Source: Saccharothrix obliqua (GTDB lineage: Bacteria; Actinomycetota; Actinomycetes; Mycobacteriales; Pseudonocardiaceae). From it: 64,000 bases of DNA. Under the pieces are notes generated by a model. The model made no database searches and had not been told where the DNA came from. It worked only from the letters and a program-made list of their open reading frames with translations. Below are positions 19,162 to 26,228 of this stretch, one piece after another. Positions within the stretch are counted from its first letter, which is position 1. Each line of letters begins with the position of its first letter. Position numbers and translations under genes: made by a program. The DNA is taken from assembly GCF_019375475.1 (NCBI RefSeq), contig NZ_JAHXGQ010000006.1, forward strand, positions 248,001 through 312,000, given 5' to 3'.

Positions 19162-19684
19162 CGCTCGCCCTCCAAAGGCCGTTGCACAGGCGGCACCACG
19201 ATAGACCCACCCGGCCCGGTGCGTGCGATGCGAAGCGACCGGGTGCGACGCCCTTGTGCCAGGGCGCCGCACCCGGGTTTCTCTCCACTGTGGAAGCGAC
19301 TGGTCCGGTCCGTCACCGGTGGTGGCGTGGACCGCGGCCGGACACCGCCGTGCGAGACCGGTGCCCCGGACCACCGCGGTCAACAGCGTCAAGCGCGGCA
19401 GACACGACCCCGTGGTCGCGCCGCGTGCCCGGAACCCCGGTGGAACCGCTCACGATCGCGATCGGGACGTTCTTCGCCATCCCGCCCGCGGGGTTGCGGC
19501 CGAACGCGGATCGTCGCTGCGAGGACTTCTCAGCACCGCACCACCTACCCCTTCCGGGCGTGCCGCCCCGGGCTTTCTCGCGCTGCCCCCGGACGGCAGG
19601 TCCTGGTTCCGAGGATGCGCTTGATCGGCCGGTTGTTCAACCGTTCGCGCAAGCCCTGAACTGGTGAAACGTGGTCGCGCCCGG
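19162..19684. other. Gene-free stretch
   Basis: No open frame here has a ribosome site, a plausible protein or consistent third-position GC. The part next to 19161 must carry the promoter of the metallopeptidase. I see no RNA gene or long repeat. Confidence 0.5.
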
Positions 19685-21397
19685 TCACGGTGCCGCGGTG
19701 ATCCGGTTGAGCGCGGGCGGTGCCGTGCCCGGGTGCGCGGCCAGGTAGCCCGCGAAGGCGTCCAGGTCGATGCCCCCGCCGGCCAGGTCCGTGCCGCCGG
19801 TGAAGGCGCTGAACCCGTCGCCGCCGCCCTGGAGGAACGAGTTGATGGTGACCCGGTAGCTCGCGGCCGGGTCGAGCGGCGTGCCGTTCAGCACGACGTC
19901 GGACACCTTGGCCCCGATCGGCGCGGACGCCGACCAGCGGTAGGTCAGGCCGGCGCTGGGCTGGAGCACGATCTGCTTCGGCGTGCCGTTCACCACCTGC
20001 CACTGCTGCTCCAGCGCCGCCTTGAGCTGCGCGCCGGTGAGCGTGACCGTCTGGAGGATGTTGCCGAACGGCTGCACGGTGAACGCCTCGCCGTAGGTGA
20101 CGACGCCGTCGCCCTCGCCCGCGGGTGAGGACGCGTGGGTGAGGTCGGCCCGCACGCCGCCGGGGTTCATCAACGCGAGCACCGCGCCGTTGCCGGCGGT
20201 GGCGGCGAGCTGCGCGTCGGCGATCAGGTTGCCCAGGGCGGATTCGCCCGCCTCGTTCTGCTTGCGCGGGATGTCGGCGGCGATGGTGCCCACCTGGCGG
20301 TTCGCGATGGGGCCCGCCTTGGTCTTGGCCAGGTCGACCACGGCCTGCACGGCCGGGTCCGGCGTGACGGTGCGGGTCACCACGTGGTTGCGCGCCACCG
20401 TGGCGGAGCGGATGACGTCGCGGGTGCGGCGGTCGATCTTGAGGTCCACGACGGACAGCTCACGGCCGAACGCCAGGCCCTCGATGAACGGGCGCGGGTT
20501 GCCCGCCGGGTCCTGGACGACGCAGTTGTAGTGCTGGTGGCTGTGGCCGGAGAAGACGACGTCGATCTTCGGCGACACGCCTTCCGCGATGAGCTGACCC
20601 GGGCCCTTGGCCGAGCCCAGCCGGCAGTCGTCCGGGCCGCCGCCCTGCGTGTTGTCGCCCTGGTGCACGAGCAGCGCGATGGCCTTCACGCCCAGCCGGT
20701 TCAGCAGGTCCGCGTACCGGTTCGCGGCGGCGATCTCGTCGCCGAACGCCAGCTCCTTGATGCCGTTCGGGTCGACCAGGGTCGGGACGTCCTTGAGCGG
20801 CATCCCGATGAAGCCGATCGGCAGGCCGTCGCGGAACTCCACCCAGAACGGCGGCAACGCGGGCAGGCCGCTCTTCGCCAGGGTCACGTTCGCGCCCAGG
20901 ACGGGGAAGTGCGTGCCGGGGAACGAGTCGCGGAACTGGCAGCCGTCCACCGGGTGGCAGCCGCCGCGCCGCACCCGGAGCAGTTCCCGGTAGCCCTCGT
21001 CGAACTCGTGGTTGCCGGCCGCCGTGGCGTCCATGCCGACGCGGTTGAGGATTTCCACCGTGGGTTCGTCGTGGAAGAGGGCGGAGACGATGGGCGAGGC
21101 CCCGATCAGGTCGCCCTGGCCGACGACGACCGAGTTGCGCACCTCGTCGCGCAGGTTCCGGATGTGCGTGGCGTTGAACGCCGCGCCGCCCGCGTCGACC
21201 TGGGTGCCGTCCGAGAGCGTGACCCGGCCGGAGGAGCCGGTCGGCGGTTCGATGTTGCCGTGCAGGTCGTTGATGCCGATCAGCCGGACGTCCACGGCGC
21301 GGTGGTCGGCCAGGGCGGGTGTCTGCGCGAACGTGACGGCCAGTCCGGCCGCGGCGCTCAGGGCGAGCGCGACCGTGGTCCGCCTGAACGAGGTCAT
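19685..21397 (-). CDS. Secreted 5'-nucleotidase/2',3'-cyclic phosphodiesterase
   Basis: This 570-residue protein has a signal peptide (VALALSAAAGLAVTFAQTPALA, cleavage near residue 31) and two domains. The calcineurin-like metallophosphatase domain carries VRLIGINDLHGNIEP near 37, VVVGQGDL near 93, AAGNHEFDEGY near 123 and VVFSGHSHQHYN near 285. The C-terminal nucleotide-binding domain begins near 350 (QVGTIAADI) and includes GDGVVTYGEAFTVQPFGN and a final QGGGDGFSAF. It hydrolyses nucleotides outside the membrane for phosphate or nucleoside uptake. ATG at 21397 follows a GGGGAGAA ribosome site. A MarR gene is divergent from it, 129 bases away, and could share the promoter region. Confidence 0.93.
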   Translation of the reverse strand: MTSFRRTTVALALSAAAGLAVTFAQTPALADHRAVDVRLIGINDLHGNIEPPTGSSGRVTLSDGTQVDAGGAAFNATHIRNLRDEVRNSVVVGQGDLIGASPIVSALFHDEPTVEILNRVGMDATAAGNHEFDEGYRELLRVRRGGCHPVDGCQFRDSFPGTHFPVLGANVTLAKSGLPALPPFWVEFRDGLPIGFIGMPLKDVPTLVDPNGIKELAFGDEIAAANRYADLLNRLGVKAIALLVHQGDNTQGGGPDDCRLGSAKGPGQLIAEGVSPKIDVVFSGHSHQHYNCVVQDPAGNPRPFIEGLAFGRELSVVDLKIDRRTRDVIRSATVARNHVVTRTVTPDPAVQAVVDLAKTKAGPIANRQVGTIAADIPRKQNEAGESALGNLIADAQLAATAGNGAVLALMNPGGVRADLTHASSPAGEGDGVVTYGEAFTVQPFGNILQTVTLTGAQLKAALEQQWQVVNGTPKQIVLQPSAGLTYRWSASAPIGAKVSDVVLNGTPLDPAASYRVTINSFLQGGGDGFSAFTGGTDLAGGGIDLDAFAGYLAAHPGTAPPALNRITAAP

Positions 21398-21526
21398 GGT
21401 TTTCTCCCCTGTTCGCGCCCTGGTAGGGGCGCACCAGGGCAGGGAGTTTGCCGTTCGCAGCTGACGTGCACCAGACATGCGCGTGGATCGTCCGTTAACG
21501 GAGATGTGCGGGCATAGCCTGGAGAG

Positions 21527-21997
21527 GTGACGCAACAGGAGCCCCGGTGGCTTGACGAAGGCGAGATGCGCGCCTGGCGGAACTACGTCGTCGGGGCGGC
21601 CATGCTGGGCGACCGCCTGCACCGCGAACTCCAGGACCGGCACGGCGTGTCCTTGGCGGACTACGAGATCCTGGTCCGCCTGTCCGAGCGGCCGGGGCGG
21701 CGGATGCGCATGTCGCAGCTGGCGGAGGAGGTGGCGTCGTCCAAGAGCCGCGTCTCGCACCAGGTGGCGCGGATGGAGCGGGAGGGCTTGCTGACCCGTC
21801 GCGAGTGCCCCGAGGACGGCCGAGGCGTCTTCGCCGAGCTGACGGACCGGGGGATGGCGACCCTGGAGGGTTCGGCGCCAACCCACGTCGAGGGCGTTCG
21901 GGAGCACATGATCGACCTGCTGACGCGTGAGGAGCACGAGGTCCTGGCCAAGGTGTTCGACCGGGTCATCACACACCTGAGGGGGTTGGACGGGTAA
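21527..21997 (+). CDS. MarR family transcriptional regulator
   Basis: This 156-residue winged-helix protein contains the MarR core: ADYEILVRLSERPGRRMRMS leading to the recognition helix EEVASSKSRVSHQVARMERE (about 68-88) and the wing RECPEDGRGVFAELTDRG. It should bind DNA as a dimer and release it on binding a ligand. The GTG has GGAGAG immediately upstream. It ends 20 bases before the tRNA-Ser gene that hosts the integrated element. Confidence 0.9.
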   Translation: MTQQEPRWLDEGEMRAWRNYVVGAAMLGDRLHRELQDRHGVSLADYEILVRLSERPGRRMRMSQLAEEVASSKSRVSHQVARMEREGLLTRRECPEDGRGVFAELTDRGMATLEGSAPTHVEGVREHMIDLLTREEHEVLAKVFDRVITHLRGLDG

Positions 21998-22017
21998 CCT
22001 CTCGCACCGCGACACCG

Positions 22018-22102
22018 GGAAGCGTGGCAGAGCGGCCGAATGCACCCGCCTTGAAAGCGGGAGACGGGCAACCGTCCGGGGGTTCAAATCCCTCCGCTTC
22101 CG
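22018..22102 (+). tRNA. tRNA-Ser (anticodon TGA)
   Basis: The acceptor arm GGAAGCG (22018-22024) pairs with CGCTTCC (22095-22101), with discriminator G at 22102. The anticodon stem CCCGC/GCGGG encloses CTTGAAA, giving anticodon TGA. A long variable arm and GGTTCAAATCC T-arm mark serine class II. CCA is not encoded. Its 3' half is the attL of the element that follows; the gene stays intact. Confidence 0.95.
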
Positions 22103-22106
22103 CAGG
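22050..22106 (+). repeat. attL: 57-bp direct repeat in the tRNA-Ser 3' end
   Basis: Bases 22050-22106, from the anticodon loop through the tRNA 3' end plus four bases, recur without mismatch at 30255-30311. The flanks differ immediately at both ends, so these are the recombination cores of a site-specific integration. Confidence 0.95.
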
Positions 22107-22121
22107 GTTCTGAGCAGCGAA

Positions 22122-22159
22122 AACGGGTCGGTCCCAGCGGTTGCCGGGACCGACCCGTT
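22122..22159. terminator. Bidirectional hairpin between tRNA-Ser and integrase
   Basis: AACGGGTCGGTCCC (22122-22135) pairs perfectly with GGGACCGACCCGTT (22146-22159) across a ten-base loop. It follows the tRNA by 20 bases and lies 36 bases past the integrase stop. Confidence 0.75.
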
Positions 22160-22194
22160 CGACGTTCAGCGGGGCTGGGGTCTCATTGCGGGGC

Positions 22195-23580
22195 TCACTT
22201 GTCCCCCCAGAGCAGCCCTCCGAGCTTCCCCGCGACGTCGTCGCGGATCTCGTCCGACACGTGGATGTAGCGCTTGAGCATCGAACCGGACGACCACCCC
22301 ATGATGTCCATGATCACCCGGTGATCCACGCCCAGGACCATGAGCGTGGTGGCCGCGGTGTGGCGCGAGTCGTGCAGTCGGGCGTCTCGCACACCGGCCT
22401 CCGCGAGCAGGGCCTTCCACTCGTTGTGGTCCGACCTCGGGTCGATCGGCCTGCCGTCAGGCTGGGCGAAGACCCACCCTTCGTCGCGCCAGAGGTCGCC
22501 CGCTTGCTCGCGTTCGACTTCCTGGGCCGCCTGGTGCGCGAACAGTTCCCGTACCAGGGGTGCGGGAATGGGCACGGACCTTTTGCCCGCGTCCGACTTC
22601 ACTTCGACCCAATGCAGTCCGCCGCCGTGCCGATCCGGGCAGCGGGCCGCATGTTTGGTGCAGTCCTCCGTGCACACCGGTGGGCACTTCTTGTGTCTCG
22701 CGCACCGCTTCGGGCAAGGCTTGGTCTTGTGGTACGCGCTGCCGCACCGGTGGGCGTCCGGGCACCCGTGTCTCCACGGCCGTCGTTGGAGTTGTCGGGG
22801 CGTTCTCAGCGACCCCGTCCACTTTGCTTGCGGGCACTTCGTCGCGGACGTTTCGCTACAGTGCGGTTCGCACCCGTGCTCGCACGAGATGTTCACCCGT
22901 GGCCACTTCAAGCCAAGGCACTCGCCCTTGCGCATACCGAGTGCGAGTGCCACCTTGAACCGCACGCCGTTTCGGCGGTTACCCGCCGCCTTGAGCAGGA
23001 GCTGCGACTCTTCCGGTGTGAACGGCTCGACCTCTTTTTCTTCCAGCCGTGGCGGCTTCGCCACCTTGGCGGGGTTCTTCGTGAGTCGATCACGCTTGAC
23101 CGCCTCGTTCAGCGCGGTCTTGACCGTGCGGTGTACCTGGTGGACGTTGCCGGGGGAGTGGCCCGCCGCCAGCATCCGCGCGTACAGCGACTCCAGGTGT
23201 TCGGCGGTGAAGCGCTTGTTCATCCGGTGCGCTCCGATGCCTGGTATCAGGTGGTTGTAGACCGCGTTGCGGTAGCCCTCCAACGTCTTGAACCTCACGG
23301 ATGGTGCCGCGATCTTCTCCACCCAGTGACGTAGCCACTCCTCAACGGTCCAGGTTCGGCCAGGCGCACTTGCCTGCCCGGAGTTCCGCTCTTGCTCCAA
23401 CTCTTGTACCCGCTTGATGACCTCCACTTCGGTCTTGCGCTTGACGTGCCGTCGGTCGGGCGTGCCATCGTCTTTGACACCCATGGTGACGCGACCGTGC
23501 CATTTTCCGTCGGAACCTTCGTAGATGGTGCTGGCTCCGTTCGGCCTCCGGGTGCCCTCGGGTCGCTTTTTGCGCGGCAT
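22195..23580 (-). CDS. int: Tyrosine site-specific integrase with Cys-rich insert
   Basis: This 461-residue recombinase integrates and excises the element at tRNA-Ser. An AP2-like arm-binding part (STIYEGSDGKWHGRVTMG, about 16-33) is followed by the SAM-like core-binding domain (about 75-165). The catalytic domain has the first Arg in LALGMRKGECLGLKW near 236, HDSRH (H-x-x-R type) near 401 and the nucleophile Tyr in MLKRYIHV near 436. Between the first Arg and the HxxR box lies an insert of about 90 residues with many Cys and His (CEHGCEPHC, HGCPDAHRCG, CPKRCARHKKCPPVC), which looks metal-binding. ATG at 23580 gives MPRKKRPEG; an upstream frame exists but is weak. The gene reads toward attL, as is usual. 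Confidence 0.95.
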   Translation of the reverse strand: MPRKKRPEGTRRPNGASTIYEGSDGKWHGRVTMGVKDDGTPDRRHVKRKTEVEVIKRVQELEQERNSGQASAPGRTWTVEEWLRHWVEKIAAPSVRFKTLEGYRNAVYNHLIPGIGAHRMNKRFTAEHLESLYARMLAAGHSPGNVHQVHRTVKTALNEAVKRDRLTKNPAKVAKPPRLEEKEVEPFTPEESQLLLKAAGNRRNGVRFKVALALGMRKGECLGLKWPRVNISCEHGCEPHCSETSATKCPQAKWTGSLRTPRQLQRRPWRHGCPDAHRCGSAYHKTKPCPKRCARHKKCPPVCTEDCTKHAARCPDRHGGGLHWVEVKSDAGKRSVPIPAPLVRELFAHQAAQEVEREQAGDLWRDEGWVFAQPDGRPIDPRSDHNEWKALLAEAGVRDARLHDSRHTAATTLMVLGVDHRVIMDIMGWSSGSMLKRYIHVSDEIRDDVAGKLGGLLWGDK

Positions 23581-23670
23581 TGACAGACGTGCCTTTCTGG
23601 GGTTTTCGGATGTGCGAGGTCGTGACGTCATGTGGCGCCAGAGGTTTGTCCGGTGAACTTCGCGCAGGGC

Positions 23671-23865
23671 TCAGGTGTTCTGCTGAGCGGTAAGGCGTTG
23701 GATGTACGCCCGGAGCGCGTCCAGGGGAATGCGCCGGAGGCGTCCGATCAGGACGCTCGTGACGTCACCGGACTTGAGCAGGGCGTACATGGTGGTGCGG
23801 CTGACGGAGAGTTGGTGGGCGGCTTCCTCGACGCTGAGCAGGGTCCGGCTCGCAGTGGTGGCCAT
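23671..23865 (-). CDS. xis: Excisionase/MerR-type helix-turn-helix protein
   Basis: This 64-residue basic protein is a single winged HTH: LLSVEEAAHQLSVSRTTMYALLKSGDV, then LIGRLRRIPLDALRAYIQRL. This is the excisionase/helix_turn_helix_17 pattern used as directionality factor by tyrosine integrases. It is 90 bases upstream of the integrase in the same direction. GAGGACACCACC precedes the ATG. The symbol is by function; no closer name is certain. Confidence 0.88.
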   Translation of the reverse strand: MATTASRTLLSVEEAAHQLSVSRTTMYALLKSGDVTSVLIGRLRRIPLDALRAYIQRLTAQQNT

Positions 23866-23905
23866 GGTGGTGTCCTCGTGTTGTGGTGGGCACTGCGGCG
23901 AACTT

Positions 23906-24020
23906 GACGAACTAACGAACCAAGGACTTGACCTGCGCTTCCGTGCCGGGCTTAGTTCGTCGCCGACGAACTAAGCCCAGTGGGTTCGCCCTGGTCGGCG
24001 GCATAGTTCGTTAGTTCGTC
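23906..24020. repeat. Nested inverted repeats centred on 23963
   Basis: An inner pair of 15-bp arms (GGGCTTAGTTCGTCG at 23948-23962 and CGACGAACTAAGCCC at 23964-23978) forms a perfect 31-bp palindrome. An outer pair (GACGAACTAACGAAC at 23906-23920 and GTTCGTTAGTTCGTC at 24006-24020) has the same centre, base 23963. A further GTTCGTC lies at 24023-24029. All arms share the GTTCGTC/GACGAAC core. The right outer arm overlaps the stop codon of the DUF3987-like gene. It is a cis-acting site candidate (replication origin, transfer origin or regulator target). Confidence 0.85.
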
Positions 24021-25510
24021 GGGTTCGTCGGAGGCTGGGCGGCGGTGTAGACCTCGGTGGGTCGCCCCCTTCCGCCGGCGGGCGGGCGCAGGGTGCGGGT
24101 GACGCGGCCGGACTGGGTGAGTTGGTCGAGCAGCTGCGCGGGGTCGATCCCGCGTCGCTTGGCGTTGCCTCCGTAGTGGACGGTGGTGATGTCCTTCCGG
24201 GTGCGGCCTTGAGGTCCGGCGGCGGTGATGAACGCGGCGAGTTGGTTGGCGTCGGCGTCGGTGCCCAGGACTGCGCGGGCGGAGTCGATCGAGTAGCGCA
24301 CGAGCGCGGCGGCTGCCTGCAAGTGGTCGGGGGTGATGAGCGGGGTGCGGTCGAGTGCGGCGTGGATGGCCGCGATGCGGACGCAGTTGGCCGCTGCGCG
24401 GGAGATGAACTCCTCGACCGGCCCGTCTCCGCCCAGGTGGCCGTTGAACTCGACTTGGAGGTGTCGCCAGGCCAGGTGCGCGGCGTCGGTGAAGCCGAGT
24501 GTGCCCAGGTGCGCGGCGTGGTCCAGGCGCGCGGCGAGGGAAGCGGCCAGGTCGGTCATGAGCCGGGGTTCGGGCACGGGCGGGAAGTGCTTGGACTGGG
24601 CCACGGCGACGGGGAGGAACCGGTTGTAGGTGCCGCCGGCGAGGTCGGAGGCGGAAACCTTGCCGCGGAACTCCTTGGGGGTGATGTGGGCGATGATGCC
24701 GAGGTGGGAGCGGCGGGCCATGCGCGCGTCGACGTTGAGGGTGGAGAGGTTCCCGCCTTCCCACGCTTGGCGCAGCAGCGCGCCCAGGGTGCTGCCCTCG
24801 CGCTTCATCCGGGCCATGACCGAGGACCACTCGGTCTCCAACGCAAGCAGTCGGCAATCGCCCTCGGGCAGCAGGCGGGGCCTGGCGTTGTTGCCCTCGG
24901 TGTCGGTGGCGTCGGTGAAGGCGGCGGCGAGCCCTTCACCGCTGGACAGGCCGGAGTGCTTGTTGCGGGCCACGAAGTCCGGATCGGCTTCGGTCAACAG
25001 GGCGAGCGCGGCGTTGGTGGCGGTGCCTTTGCGGCCGATGCCGGTCGCGCCGATGAGCATCGGCCACACCAACAGCGGGTGCCGCTCCCCGAACCCGAGT
25101 TCGAGGTGGGGACCGGGACCGAGGTGGACGCCGGCCGCGCCGACCAGGGTGGCCAGCACTCCGACCGGGTCTCCCTCGGTGTGCGGGTCGATCCGTCGGG
25201 CGAGATGTCCGAGGTAGCAGGCGAACGCGGCGGGGTCTGCCACCGGAAGCCATGCCCGAGCGCGGGCGACCTGGGCGGCTCCCTGCCGCTCCAACTCGGC
25301 CACCTCGCGGCTGAAGGACCGCTCTAGACGGAGGGGAGCGGCGGAGGGCTGATCGGGTCCGGCCACGACGGGTCCGCGGTCGCCAGTGGGACGGGTGGAC
25401 GCGCCCCCCTCGTCTAGAGCCGTTTGTGCCGTGGTGGTGACCGGGTGCAGCCACCGCCCGTCCGGCGCCACCGGCGGTACGGGTCGTGGTGCGTGCTCGG
25501 GGTGGATCAC
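24011..25510 (-). CDS. DUF3987-like P-loop protein, replication/primase-associated candidate
   Basis: This 499-residue protein has a Pro/Gly-rich N terminus (1-75) and a core from about 90 onward. LLVWPMLIGATGIGRKGTATNAAL near 150 is an unusual Walker A-like loop (GATGIGRKGT) and LLALETEWSSVMARM near 222 is a Walker B-like strand with E. HLGIIAHITPKEF near 270 and the basic C-terminal winged-helix-like part (RTRKDITTVHYGGNAKRRG) complete a DUF3987-type helicase/primase-associated protein. In phages and integrative elements such proteins accompany DNA replication. The GTG at 25510 has GGAGAAC upstream, and the same CTGGAGAAC context precedes the 106-residue gene ahead of it. It is the best candidate replication protein of the element. 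Confidence 0.65.
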   Translation of the reverse strand: MIHPEHAPRPVPPVAPDGRWLHPVTTTAQTALDEGGASTRPTGDRGPVVAGPDQPSAAPLRLERSFSREVAELERQGAAQVARARAWLPVADPAAFACYLGHLARRIDPHTEGDPVGVLATLVGAAGVHLGPGPHLELGFGERHPLLVWPMLIGATGIGRKGTATNAALALLTEADPDFVARNKHSGLSSGEGLAAAFTDATDTEGNNARPRLLPEGDCRLLALETEWSSVMARMKREGSTLGALLRQAWEGGNLSTLNVDARMARRSHLGIIAHITPKEFRGKVSASDLAGGTYNRFLPVAVAQSKHFPPVPEPRLMTDLAASLAARLDHAAHLGTLGFTDAAHLAWRHLQVEFNGHLGGDGPVEEFISRAAANCVRIAAIHAALDRTPLITPDHLQAAAALVRYSIDSARAVLGTDADANQLAAFITAAGPQGRTRKDITTVHYGGNAKRRGIDPAQLLDQLTQSGRVTRTLRPPAGGRGRPTEVYTAAQPPTNPTN

Positions 25511-25523
25511 GTCGGTTCTCCAG

Positions 25524-25844
25524 TCAGGCGGCGGCGATCGCGGCCAGCACCGCCGGGGCGATGCGTTCGGCGGCGGCCAGGTGCGCGTGGTCGACCAAGT
25601 GGGAGTGGGAGCGGCGAGCGGCGCGGAGCCCGGCGCGCAGCTGCGCGACCCGCATCCGGGGGTCGGCGGCCACGGTGGCGCAGTACCGGGCCAACCTCAC
25701 CGGCCCCAACCGGTGCCAGTCGTCCGGGCTGAACGGACCGACGTAGAGCAGGGTCACGACTGCGCCCAGGTCCAGCCTTGCGGTGTCGGTCCTGGGCGGA
25801 GGCGGTGCCGACCGGGTGCGCCGGCGGCCTGTCCGAGGTGCCAT
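25524..25844 (-). CDS. Small hypothetical protein of the integrated element
   Basis: This 106-residue protein has a basic Pro/Arg-rich start (residues 1-20) and an Ala-rich helical remainder (VVTLLYVGPFSPDDWHRLG, then LRAGLRAARRSHSHLVDHAH). I do not recognise a family. ATG at 25844 was chosen because CTGGAGAAC lies about 6 bases upstream; the longer frame runs through the repeat region. It ends 13 bases before the DUF3987-like gene, so the two are probably one transcript. Confidence 0.6.
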   Translation of the reverse strand: MAPRTGRRRTRSAPPPPRTDTARLDLGAVVTLLYVGPFSPDDWHRLGPVRLARYCATVAADPRMRVAQLRAGLRAARRSHSHLVDHAHLAAAERIAPAVLAAIAAA

Positions 25845-25899
25845 GGGGTGTTCTCCAGTCGGGTGGTTCGGTGGGTGACACAGCCATTCGGGTGTGTGG

Positions 25900-26196
25900 G
25901 TGTGCAGCCCCCCGGTTTCAGGGCGAAAACGCGGGTCGGAGGGGGTGCGGCCGGCACACCTGCACACCTGCACACCCTCAGGTCTGGGGGGCTGTTTGTG
26001 CAGCTCAGAGGTGGTTTTAGCGGGTGTGCCGGTGGGTGTGCGGGTGTGCCGGTCCAGTCCGATCGCCCCGCACAGGTGGGTGTGCAGGTGTGTTGTGTGC
26101 TTGTTTGTGCTGGTTGAACCGGGTGTGAGGGGTGTGCCGGTGGGTATCGGGGAGGGATCACCTGCACACCCCCGACACACCGGGTGTGCAGGTGAT
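25900..26196. repeat. GTGTGC/GCACAC iteron-like repeat region
   Basis: Twelve copies of GTGTGC or its complement fall within 297 bases, in both orientations, at 25900, 25954, 25962, 25970, 26024, 26036, 26044, 26080, 26095, 26132, 26164 and 26184. Several extend to GGGTGTGCAGGTG or GGGTGTGCCGGTGG. The whole gene-free gap 25845-26228 is occupied by this array. Density and mixed orientation suggest binding sites for an element-encoded protein, for example a replication or transfer origin. Confidence 0.8.
26157..26196. repeat. 15-bp perfect inverted repeat at the edge of the GTGTGC array
   Basis: ATCACCTGCACACCC (26157-26171) and GGGTGTGCAGGTGAT (26182-26196) form perfect 15-bp arms around CCGACACACC. 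It lies 33 bases past the stop of the membrane protein gene, so it can act as terminator, but its arms are made of the array motif, which favours a protein-binding role. Confidence 0.8.
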
Positions 26197-26228
26197 TCAG
26201 TGCTCCGCCAGGCCGGTGTCCGCCGGGT

